Assembly: GCA_963851245.1 (NCBI GenBank)
Contig: CAWKOH010000013.1
Coordinates: forward strand, 171,391-235,390
Length of the DNA: 64,000 nt
From: CAWKOH01 sp963851245
Lineage (GTDB): Bacteria; Actinomycetota; Acidimicrobiia; Acidimicrobiales; Palsa-688
Reading direction: 5' to 3'
Position numbers and translations under genes: made by a program. Below are positions 1-6,528 of the stretch, piece after piece; the stretch's first letter is position 1; each line of letters begins with the position of its first letter. The notes under the pieces were generated by a model that had not been told where the DNA came from, did not search any database, and saw only the letters and a list, made by a program, of their open reading frames with translations.

Positions 1-401
1 TGGGTGGTTACGGAGCCTGGTCCAACGCCGGTCTCCCCATATCGGGGGGTCAGAATGCCGAGCCCGTGTCCGCGGCGGAGATACGGCCGCAGGTGGCGAA
101 TGCGCTGGTTCAGGACGGGGCGGTCCTTCTCGACGTTCGCGAGCCTGATGAATGGGAGGCGGGTCATGCCCCCGACGCGGTGTTCATCCCGATGGGTCAG
201 GTCGAAGCACGCCTCGCCGAGCTCGAGCCGGCGGCCAAGACCGTGGTTGTATGCCGCTCCGGCGGTCGATCTGCCGCCATCGCCCAGGTGCTGACGTCGC
301 ACGGATACGACGCCGTGAACCTGGGCGGCGGCATGCGGGCCTGGGCCGGAGCGGGCCTTCCCGTCCTGACCGGCGCCGGCGATCCGGGCCAGGTCATCTA
401 A
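1..401 (+). CDS. Tandem rhodanese-domain protein, C-terminal part (5' end outside window)
   Basis: The open frame enters the window at base 3 with no stop, so the gene starts upstream. The first visible residues, GGYGAWSNAGLPI, match the end of the complete domain that follows (GGMRAWAGAGLPV), so at least two rhodanese domains lie in tandem. The complete domain begins near base 66. It has the substrate-loop cysteine in VVCRSGGRS and the usual LLDVREPDEW strand. Rhodaneses carry sulfur as cysteine persulfide, and tandem forms often follow a metallo-beta-lactamase domain, which cannot be seen here. An internal GTG at 66 would give 111 residues, but the upstream homology argues against it as the true start. 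Confidence 0.85.
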   Translation, partial: GGYGAWSNAGLPISGGQNAEPVSAAEIRPQVANALVQDGAVLLDVREPDEWEAGHAPDAVFIPMGQVEARLAELEPAAKTVVVCRSGGRSAAIAQVLTSHGYDAVNLGGGMRAWAGAGLPVLTGAGDPGQVI

Positions 402-483
402 ACCGGGCCCGGGTGGGGACCCCGCCTCCGTCCGGCGGTGCCGGCAGGGGAAGGCGCCGGAGGGTTTCTGACGATAGCGGCCT

Positions 484-1020
484 TTAAGACGCGTCCTTGG
501 CTTCCTTGGCGTCTGCTTCTACGGCCTTCTGGTCGGCCTTGAGCTGCTTGGCTTCCACCTTCTGGGCGTTCTTCATGGCCGCCTCGACCTTGGCTTCCAT
601 GTCGGATACGGCCACGACAACCAGGCCCGCCTCGCCGTTGTCCAGGGCCTCGCCCATGTCCTTGAGATCGCCCCGGCTCATCCCGCCGGCGGCGTGACCG
701 GCGAGGGATCCCAGGAGGGCACCGCCGGCGGTCGTGCCCAGAAGCAGTCCTCCACCGATCGCAGCGGCGGGGAAGAGAGCGATGACCAGGCCGGTGGCCA
801 GGCCGGCGCCGCCGCCGAGCACGCCGCCAACCCTGGTCGGGGTCTCGTGCTTCTTCACGATCTTGACCTTGCCGTTCTCTTTGCGTTCGATTACGGCGGC
901 GTCGTAGGCGTCGATCAGGCCGGCTTCGGTATGGAGCTCGTGCACCGCCTCGTAGTCGTCGAGCGCGCCCTTAACGTTCGAATAGACACCGCAGTAAGCG
1001 AAGAACGTGTCGATGGCCAT
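484..1020 (-). CDS. DUF1269-type small membrane-associated protein
   Basis: A 178-residue protein. Residues 1-65 form a soluble alpha/beta start (AIDTFFAYCGVY...). A Gly/Ala-rich hydrophobic hairpin follows (GGVLGGGAGLATG, then a stretch ending LLLGTTAGG, about residues 66-110), as in the DUF1269/DUF1269-like family of stress-associated membrane proteins. The last 40 residues are a charged Lys/Ala/Glu helix that is probably coiled-coil. A clear Shine-Dalgarno GAGGAG lies upstream of the ATG at 1020. The biochemical role is unknown. The gene is convergent with the rhodanese gene and divergent from the DinB gene. Confidence 0.8.
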   Translation of the reverse strand: MAIDTFFAYCGVYSNVKGALDDYEAVHELHTEAGLIDAYDAAVIERKENGKVKIVKKHETPTRVGGVLGGGAGLATGLVIALFPAAAIGGGLLLGTTAGGALLGSLAGHAAGGMSRGDLKDMGEALDNGEAGLVVVAVSDMEAKVEAAMKNAQKVEAKQLKADQKAVEADAKEAKDAS

Positions 1021-1110
1021 CTATTTCCCTCTCCTCGGGGTAGGTGGGTGGAGACAAACGCGACACACCGTAACCGAGTCGCACAGGCGTCGCGGTCAGA
1101 CTGAGTTGTC

Positions 1111-1626
1111 ATGAACGAGACCGTTTCGAAGCCTGCCTGCGAGAGTTCGGACGCCAAGCAGGTGTTGCTGGGCTTCCTCGACTACTACCGGGCCGTGATA
1201 GCCCGCAAGGTGGACGGGCTCTCCGAAGCGGAGCTCCGCTCCAGTCGCGTCCCCTCCGGCTGGAACCTGCTCGAGCTGGTCAAGCACCTCACCTATATGG
1301 AGCGAAGATGGCTCCTCTGGGGGTTCCTGGCCGAAGCGGTCCCGATGCCGTACGGGGACGAAGGCGATCAGGAGCGCTGGCATGTCGGCGGCGCCGAAAC
1401 GCCCGGTGAGCTGGTGGCGGCGCTCCGGGCGGGCGGCATCCGCACCAGAGAGATGGCCGAACAAGCCCAACTTACCGACGTGGCCCGCGCCGGCGGCCGG
1501 TTCTCCGAGGACGAGCAACGCCCCACTCTGCTGTGGATCCTTGTGTATGTCCTGCAGGAGTACGCCCGTCACGCCGGGCACATGGACGTGGGCCGGGAGC
1601 TGCTCGATGGGGCTGTGGGCGAGTAG
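1111..1626 (+). CDS. DinB/DUF664 family four-helix protein
   Basis: A 171-residue protein with the DinB/DUF664 layout: a first helix with the aromatic motif FLDYYRAVIARK, the metal-ligand helix LVKHLTYMERRW, and a C-terminal HAGHMDVGRELLDG that supplies the other histidines. Members bind a divalent metal with three histidines; several act as thiol (bacillithiol or mycothiol) transferases, but most are uncharacterised. The length is normal. The start is the ATG at 1111, and no good Shine-Dalgarno is visible. The gene is convergent with the broken DUF488 gene. Confidence 0.85.
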   Translation: MNETVSKPACESSDAKQVLLGFLDYYRAVIARKVDGLSEAELRSSRVPSGWNLLELVKHLTYMERRWLLWGFLAEAVPMPYGDEGDQERWHVGGAETPGELVAALRAGGIRTREMAEQAQLTDVARAGGRFSEDEQRPTLLWILVYVLQEYARHAGHMDVGRELLDGAVGE

Positions 1627-1637
1627 ACCCGGCCGTA

Positions 1638-1997
1638 TCAGAAGGTGTCGAGGGCTGCCTTGAGCACGACCGCACCGGAGTGCTCGAGGTCGCGGGTGGC
1701 GATAAGCACCAGCAGCTGCTGGGAGCGGCCGGACAGCCGGCTCAGCTGGACCAGGGCACCGGCGGCCGGCGCCTCGGACAGCTCGGCGCGATAACGGTCG
1801 GCAAACTCGTCGAAGCGGGCCGGGTCATGGCCGTACCAGCGCCGGAGCTCCGAGCTGGGCGCCACGTCGCGCGCCTACCAGTCGAGGTCGGCCAGGTCCT
1901 TGGACAAACCCCGGGGCCACAGCCGGTCGACGAGAACCCGATGTTGCGGGCGCCCGGGTTGGCGCTGCTCGTAGACGCGGGTGATGGCGACGCTCAC
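1638..1997 (-). pseudogene. DUF488 family protein with in-frame TAG
   Basis: The minus strand reads from a GTG at 1997 through RVYEQRQPG and VLVDRLWPRGLSKDLADLDW, meets TAG at 1875-1877 (codon 41), then continues in the same frame with ARDVAPSSELRRWYGHDP and a normal C-terminus. The DUF488 family carries a conserved tryptophan close to this point (WLKDVAPS), so the stop is best explained as TGG to TAG. A 75-residue frame could restart at a GTG at 1865 but would lack the N-terminal half. The family's function is unknown. A sequencing error is possible because everything else is intact. Confidence 0.8.
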
Positions 1998-2057
1998 CGC
2001 CGAATTCCTATCCAGGGGACTGGCCGTCTCGGCGGCCCCGCAGCAAGCTGGAAATCA

Positions 2058-2480
2058 ATGGGATCCCCGATCTTCGCTCAACTGGCGCCGGCCGTCGACG
2101 GAGTCCGCCTGACTCTGCACGTGCTGGCTGCGAGCGTGTGGGTCGGCGGCCAGATCACCGTGGCCGGCCTGGTCCCTACCGCCCGCAAGCTGGGCCCGGA
2201 CGCCGGCCCACGCCTGGCGCGAGCTTTCAGCCGGCTCAGCTGGCCGGCGTTCGCAGTGCTGATCGCCACCGGCATCTGGAACGTCGTGGCCGTGCGATCC
2301 GGGCAACCCCATTCGTGGCAGGTCGTGCTCGGGGTGAAGATCGCCGTCGTGGCGCTGGCAGGAATAGCAGCGTGGCTCCACGGCCGGGCTCGCAATCGCC
2401 GAGACCTGGCGATCTGGGGTGCGATCACCAGCGTGTCGTCCCTGGCCGCCCTGACCATGGGCGTTTTCCTGGCCGGCTGA
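2058..2480 (+). CDS. CopD/DUF2269-like four-helix membrane protein
   Basis: A 140-residue integral membrane protein with four predicted segments: LHVLAASVWVGGQITVAGLV, FAVLIATGIWNVVAV, VVLGVKIAVVALAGIAAWLH and ITSVSSLAALTMGVFLAG. HxxxxxxWVGG in the first helix is typical of the CopD (copper resistance D) / DUF2269 group. An open frame extends far upstream to 1533, but that part is antisense to the DUF488 gene and unrelated. I chose the ATG at 2058, after a weak GGAAA Shine-Dalgarno. Copper transport is only a family guess; no other copper genes are near. Confidence 0.75.
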   Translation: MGSPIFAQLAPAVDGVRLTLHVLAASVWVGGQITVAGLVPTARKLGPDAGPRLARAFSRLSWPAFAVLIATGIWNVVAVRSGQPHSWQVVLGVKIAVVALAGIAAWLHGRARNRRDLAIWGAITSVSSLAALTMGVFLAG

Positions 2481-2505
2481 GTGCCTGCATCCCGCCTGGC
2501 CTGCC

Positions 2506-2511
2506 TAGTGT
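2506..2511 (+). promoter_or_regulatory. -10 box, leaderless start of the DUF3565 gene
   Basis: TAGTGT, then exactly six bases (GACGGA), then the GTG at 2518. This spacing puts the transcription start on the start codon. No clear -35 is visible. Confidence 0.5.
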
Positions 2512-2517
2512 GACGGA

Positions 2518-3168
2518 GTGGAGCGTTCCATCACGGGCTATCACCAGGATGAGGCGGGAGACTGGGTCGCCGAGCTTGTTTGCGGCCACAACCAGCACGT
2601 ACGGCACCGGCCGCCGTTCCAAATGCGGCCCTGGGTTCTTACCGAAGCGGAGCGCCAGGCGCGCATCGGTGCGCCCCTCGAGTGCCCCCTCTGTGATCGG
2701 GCCGAACTGCCCGCCGCGACGCGGCTGGTTCGATGCAGCCCGGAGTGGAATGAAGGCACGCTGCCCCCGGGCCTCCGACGCGCCCACCGCCTCGGTCCCG
2801 GAACGTGGGGGAGGATCGTGGTCAAGGAGGGGCGCCTCCTTTTTTCACTGGAAAGCGAACCGCGCCTGGAGGTGGAGCTGACCCCTCACACAGGGGCGCA
2901 GGCTATCCCCCCGGACATGGAGCACGAGGTGAGACCGGTCGGCCCGGTTCGCCTCTCGATCGAGTTCCTGGCCGTGGACCGGAACGCCGCCGCCGGCGTC
3001 GGGGAGGAGGGTGGCGATCCGGCCTGCTGGGCCGGGCTGATCTGCCCTGATTGCGGCGCCCTCACGGCCGACGGATACCACCGACCGGGCTGTGCCGCGG
3101 CCTCAACCGGTGTCGAGGGTGACGCAGCACCGCCCGGGCGCCGGGTCGAGCCGGGCGGAGACGCCTGA
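2518..3168 (+). CDS. DUF3565-DUF1971 fusion protein with C-terminal CxxC
   Basis: A 216-residue two-domain protein. Residues 1-65 are DUF3565: ITGYHQDEAGDWVAEL, then CGHNQHVRHRPP and a CPLC pair, a likely zinc site. Residues about 73-155 are a DUF1971/TehB-like cupin: LPPGLRRAHRLGPGTWGRIVV, with PPDMEHEVRPVGPVR near its end. A third piece, ICPDCGALTADGYHRPGCA (about 174-192), adds another cysteine/histidine cluster. DUF1971 resembles tellurite-resistance and diol-type cupins; the substrate is unknown. The 3' end overlaps the convergent ArsR-like gene by 66 bp. The start is set by the TANNNT-N6-GTG arrangement. Confidence 0.8.
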   Translation: MERSITGYHQDEAGDWVAELVCGHNQHVRHRPPFQMRPWVLTEAERQARIGAPLECPLCDRAELPAATRLVRCSPEWNEGTLPPGLRRAHRLGPGTWGRIVVKEGRLLFSLESEPRLEVELTPHTGAQAIPPDMEHEVRPVGPVRLSIEFLAVDRNAAAGVGEEGGDPACWAGLICPDCGALTADGYHRPGCAAASTGVEGDAAPPGRRVEPGGDA

Positions 3169-3891
3169 GGCCTCGGCGGAGTCGAGCAGGCCGGCGATGA
3201 GGGCAAGGTTCATTCCACACACCAGTTCGCGGTGTTCGCCCGCCAGCACCTGGAACGGGCAGTTCTCGAGGGTTATGACGTCGCCGGCCCGGCGAGGCTC
3301 GTAGGCGTGATCACTGAGAAGAGCCAGGAGACGGGCGACCGGCTCCGGGGGCAGCGGAGTGCCAGCCGGATGTGAGGTCCCGGCCGGATGTGAGGTCCCG
3401 GCCGGATGTGAGGTCCCACCCGGATGTGAGGTCCCGGCCGGATGTGAGGTCTCAGCCTGAGAAGCGGCCCTGCCCATGGCCCGGCCCCGGTCCCGGGCGG
3501 CGGCCTTCAACACGTCCAGAGCGGAGACCGGATCCTCGCCGATGCCCTCCAGAGCCTGGGCGAGGAGTGACGCAGCCACCTCGTAGCGACGTTCGGGAAC
3601 GGTGAAGTTGAAGTCGCGCTCCGCCGGGCGGTAGAGCTTGGCCGGCCGGCCCGCTCCGGGGCCCCGGCGGCCCTCCGGTCGCTGGTACTCGACGTCGAGC
3701 AGACCCACCTCGGCCAGTTTGTCGAGGTGGAAGGCGGCCACCGACCTCGCCAGGCCCAGGGCGGCGGCGGCGCCATCCCTGCTCACGGGCTCTGGGGCGG
3801 ACGCTACGAAGAGGTAGAGCCGGCGGCGCCGCGGCTCGGCCAGCACCGTGAGGGCGGCCAGCTGCTCGTCACGATCGGGCATGGCCACCAT
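3103..3891 (-). CDS. ArsR/SufR-like winged-helix regulator with a 6-residue repeat linker
   Basis: A 262-residue regulator. The N-terminal winged helix (about residues 8-85) reads LAEPRRRRLYLFVASAPEPV, then ALGLARSVAAFHLDKLAEVG. The C-terminal half has cysteines in ENCPFQVLA, LVCGMN and GRCCV, a pattern seen in SufR-like metallo- or Fe-S-sensing regulators; cluster binding is an inference. Between them lies a five-unit repeat, TSHPAG, from an 18-bp tandem repeat at 3365-3454, probably a flexible linker. Start ATG at 3891 (or 3882). The gene diverges from folE across a palindromic operator and so probably controls folE, itself, or both. Confidence 0.8.
   Translation of the reverse strand: MVAMPDRDEQLAALTVLAEPRRRRLYLFVASAPEPVSRDGAAAALGLARSVAAFHLDKLAEVGLLDVEYQRPEGRRGPGAGRPAKLYRPAERDFNFTVPERRYEVAASLLAQALEGIGEDPVSALDVLKAAARDRGRAMGRAASQAETSHPAGTSHPGGTSHPAGTSHPAGTSHPAGTPLPPEPVARLLALLSDHAYEPRRAGDVITLENCPFQVLAGEHRELVCGMNLALIAGLLDSAEASGVSARLDPAPGRCCVTLDTG
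3365..3454 (-). repeat. 18-bp tandem repeat, 5 copies, inside the regulator gene
   Basis: Five exact-length units of GCCGGATGTGAGGTCCCG (plus-strand reading) with only a few substitutions. Eighteen is divisible by three, so the repeat encodes (TSHPAG)n in frame and copy number can vary without breaking the gene. Confidence 0.95.
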
Positions 3892-3908
3892 TCTAAAATA
3901 AATCGATG

Positions 3909-3937
3909 TTGACTTTATGTACGGTGGGAGATCTAAT
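3909..3937 (+). promoter_or_regulatory. Sigma-70-type promoter of folE
   Basis: TTGACT at 3909-3914, a 17-base spacer and TCTAAT at 3932-3937. The region is strikingly AT-rich for this window. The predicted start near 3944 gives a leader of about 30 nt before the ATG. Confidence 0.65.
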
Positions 3938-3941
3938 GTTG

Positions 3942-3955
3942 AAATCAGTTGATTT
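3942..3955. promoter_or_regulatory. Palindromic operator AAATCA-GT-TGATTT
   Basis: A perfect 6-bp inverted repeat with a 2-bp spacer that covers the predicted +1 of folE. A wider pair of arms, CTAAAAT at 3893-3899 and ATTTTAG at 3952-3958, brackets the whole intergenic region. The divergent ArsR-like regulator is the obvious candidate binder. Confidence 0.5.
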
Positions 3956-3973
3956 TAGAGAGGCGGGTTGACC

Positions 3974-4654
3974 ATGGTGAACGGAAGGGCCGCCGGGGCC
4001 GTCGAAGACCTGGATCCGGACGCGGGCGAGCAGGCGCCCGCCCCGGCCGACCTCGAGCTCCTGGGGAGGCGGCTTCATGTGGTTGGACCGGCGGGGTCGG
4101 CGGTCGATCTGACCCGGGCCGCTGCCGCCGTTGCCGATCTGCTCGAATCCCTCGGTGTGGACACCTCGGGCCCGGGCCTGGTCGACACCCCCCAGCGGGT
4201 GGCTCGGGCCTACGCCGAGTTCCTCACGCCGGAGCCCTTCGAAGCCACCACCTTCCCCAACACCGACAACTACGGCGAACTGGTGACGGAGGTGGGGATT
4301 ACGTTCTCGTCTCTGTGCCAGCACCATCTGCTGCCCTTCTCGGGGGTGGCCCACGTTGGCTACGTGCCGGGAGAGCGCCTGGTGGGCCTGTCCAAACTGG
4401 CGCGGGCCGTTTCGTACTTCTCGCGGCGGTTGCAAGTCCAGGAGCGGCTGACCACGCAGATCGCCGACTGGCTCGACGCCACCCTGCAACCACGGGGCGC
4501 AGGTGTGGTGCTGGAGGCCGAACATGCCTGCTTGGCCACGAGAGGAGCGCGCGCCTATGGGGCGCGTACGGTTACATCGGCGCTCAGAGGACTGGTTCGA
4601 GACGATGAGCGCACCCGGGCCGAGTTTTTGGCGCGGGCCGGCGGCCGGCCCTGA
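3974..4654 (+). CDS. folE: GTP cyclohydrolase I
   Basis: Converts GTP to 7,8-dihydroneopterin triphosphate, the first step to folate and other pterins; acts in the cytosol. The 226-residue protein has all hallmarks: zinc ligands C115 and H118 in SLCQHHLLPF and C186 in EAEHACLATR, the GLSKLARAV segment, RRLQVQERLTTQIAD, and a C-terminal TVTSALRG. The start is the ATG at 3974, because AGAGAGG sits 10 nt upstream; a TTG at 3968 would be too close. It lacks neighbouring folate genes and instead pairs with a divergent regulator, so it may be a conditionally expressed copy. Confidence 0.95.
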   Translation: MVNGRAAGAVEDLDPDAGEQAPAPADLELLGRRLHVVGPAGSAVDLTRAAAAVADLLESLGVDTSGPGLVDTPQRVARAYAEFLTPEPFEATTFPNTDNYGELVTEVGITFSSLCQHHLLPFSGVAHVGYVPGERLVGLSKLARAVSYFSRRLQVQERLTTQIADWLDATLQPRGAGVVLEAEHACLATRGARAYGARTVTSALRGLVRDDERTRAEFLARAGGRP

Positions 4655-4687
4655 CGGTGAGCCCGCCGGAAGCGAGAGGAGAGGCGC

Positions 4688-5920
4688 GTGTCATCTGATT
4701 CGACCTTCGTGATCGTCGGAGCCAGCCTGGCCGGGGCCAAGGCGGCCGAGACCCTGCGGGCCGAAGGTTTCGAAGGCCGCGTGGTCCTCATCGGCCAGGA
4801 GCCGGTGCGGCCCTACGAACGGCCTCCTATGTCGAAGACCTACCTGCGCGGGGAGACAGATTTCGATGCCGCCGCGGTCCACGAGGCCGGGTTCTACCCC
4901 GAGCGCGGCATCGAGCTGCGCACCTCCACGACCGTTGTGTCGATCGACCCTGCCGCCCGGGCGGTCGAACTGGAGTCGGGCGAGAGCGTCGCCTATGACC
5001 GGTTGCTCCTGTGCACCGGGGCGGCGCCGCGGCGCCTGGAGGTTCCCGGCGCGGACCTGGACGGTGTCCTTTACCTTCGCAACGTCGGAGACTCCGACGC
5101 CATACGGCGCGCCGTCACGGCATCGGTACCGGTCGTGGTTATCGGAGCCGGGTGGATCGGCGCCGAGGTGGCCGCCTCAGCCCGCCAGCTGGGAGCCGAG
5201 GTGACCATGGTCGAGGTGGCGTCCGTTCCGCTCGAGCGCGTCCTCGGTGCGGAGGTGGGCGGCATCTACCGGGACCTGCATGCCGAGCACGGCGTGCAGC
5301 TGCGCTTCGGGGTGGGAGTGGAATCCGTCGAAGGTGTTGCCGCTGTAGAAGCAGTCCGCCTGACCGACGGGACGGTCCTGCCCGCTGGTGCGGTGGTGGT
5401 CGGGGTGGGCGTGTTCCCCCGGACCGAACTGGCCGCGGCGGCGGGGTTGACGCTCGACAATGGGATCGTGACCGACGAGCATCTCCAGACCAGCACCGGC
5501 GGGATCTACGCGGCGGGCGACGTGGCCAACGTGTTCTATCGCTCATACGGCTCCCACATCCGGCTCGAGCATTGGTCGGCCGCCCTGAACCAGGGACCGG
5601 CGGCGGCCAAGAACATGCTCGGGATCGATACCCCTTACGACAAGATCCCCTACTTCTTTTCTGACCAGTACGACCTCGGAATGGAGTACCGCGGATGGGC
5701 TCCGTCTTTCGACCAGGTGGTGTTGAGAGGCGATAGGGCTCGTCGGGAGTTCATCGCCTTCTGGCTGCTTGACGGCCGGGTCCGGGCGGCCATGAACGCC
5801 AACGTCTGGGACCAAAGCGAGGCGATCGAGGCGCTCCTTGGCGCCGATCACCCGGTCGAGGCGGCTCGCCTCAGTGACCCCGACGCCGACCTGGCCAGCC
5901 TGGTGTCCCAATCCACCTGA
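4688..5920 (+). CDS. Ferredoxin-reductase-like FAD/NAD(P)-dependent oxidoreductase
   Basis: A 410-residue flavoprotein of the rubredoxin/ferredoxin reductase type. FAD-binding VIVGASLAGAKAAETLR is at residues 8-24, the NAD(P) Rossmann motif VVVIGAGWIGAEVA near 150, and the second FAD contact GIYAAGDVAN near 275. The C-terminal reductase domain (HIRLEHWSAALNQG onward) is typical of partners of Rieske oxygenases and P450s. Start GTG at 4688 behind a strong GAGAGGAGAGG. It lies 33 bp after folE on the same strand. It could supply electrons to the P450 at 25.2 kb, but nothing in the sequence proves that. Confidence 0.88.
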   Translation: MSSDSTFVIVGASLAGAKAAETLRAEGFEGRVVLIGQEPVRPYERPPMSKTYLRGETDFDAAAVHEAGFYPERGIELRTSTTVVSIDPAARAVELESGESVAYDRLLLCTGAAPRRLEVPGADLDGVLYLRNVGDSDAIRRAVTASVPVVVIGAGWIGAEVAASARQLGAEVTMVEVASVPLERVLGAEVGGIYRDLHAEHGVQLRFGVGVESVEGVAAVEAVRLTDGTVLPAGAVVVGVGVFPRTELAAAAGLTLDNGIVTDEHLQTSTGGIYAAGDVANVFYRSYGSHIRLEHWSAALNQGPAAAKNMLGIDTPYDKIPYFFSDQYDLGMEYRGWAPSFDQVVLRGDRARREFIAFWLLDGRVRAAMNANVWDQSEAIEALLGADHPVEAARLSDPDADLASLVSQST

Positions 5921-5995
5921 GCGCCTGATGGGAGATGGCCCGGCCGATGATGACCAGGGCACGGGGCGGCTCTTGCTCTGAGCCATGAGGGCTCG

Positions 5996-6388
5996 ATGGG
6001 CCCAGACCAGCCAGACCCGCCAGACCCGCCAGACCAGCCGGACCAGCCGGACCAGCCGGGTGTGGCCACCTGGGATGACTTCGACAAGGTCGATATGCGC
6101 GTCGGGCGGATTGTCGAAGTGGCCGAATTCCCTGAAGCCCGCCGCCCGGCGTGGAAACTGCGGATCGACTTCGGTCCCGAGCTTGGTATCAAGCGGTCTT
6201 CGGCTCAGATAACGAACTACTCCCGCCCCCACCTCGAAGGACGTCTGGTGCTGGCTGTGGTGAACTTCCAGCCCCGCCAGATCGGCCCGTTCGTCTCCGA
6301 AGTTCTCACCCTCGGCACCTGCAGGGGTGACACCGTTCTCCTCCTCGACCCCGCGGCGGAGGCGCAGCCCGGCGACCGCATGGGGTGA
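5996..6388 (+). CDS. csaA: CsaA-like tRNA-binding-domain protein
   Basis: A 130-residue OB-fold protein. VATWDDFDKVDMRVGRIVEV begins the CsaA/tRNA-binding domain, followed by ARRPAWKLRIDFG, SSAQITNY and NFQPRQIGPFVSEVLTLG. CsaA proteins are dimeric chaperone-like factors implicated in protein export; they resemble the C-terminal domain of methionyl-tRNA synthetase. Residues 1-21 are a (D-x-P) repeat from six 9-bp units at 6005-6058, not found in ordinary CsaA proteins of about 110 residues. A GTG at 6061 could therefore be the ancestral start; the ATG at 5996 has GAGGG just upstream. Confidence 0.8.
   Translation: MGPDQPDPPDPPDQPDQPDQPGVATWDDFDKVDMRVGRIVEVAEFPEARRPAWKLRIDFGPELGIKRSSAQITNYSRPHLEGRLVLAVVNFQPRQIGPFVSEVLTLGTCRGDTVLLLDPAAEAQPGDRMG
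6005..6058 (+). repeat. 9-bp tandem repeat, 6 copies
   Basis: Six units of GACC(A/C)GCC(A/G), encoding a D-x-P repeat at the N-terminus of the CsaA-like protein. It is in frame. Confidence 0.9.
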
Positions 6389-6528
6389 ACTGCTTCGGTC
6401 CGCCAGGTTCCCGACGCGCAGGTGGTCGTGGTCAGCAGCGGGGCGCAGCAGGCTGTCCGTAGAAGGTGAGCTTCGTCCTGTGGCGTCAAGACCGACCGGC
6501 GGCTTCCGCCCCGTAGCGTCAGGCCCGA

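Noticed and set aside
1533..2057. N-terminal extension of the CopD-like protein (315-codon frame)
   Set aside because: The extra 175 codons are antisense to the DUF488 gene, and the membrane protein homology starts at 2058.
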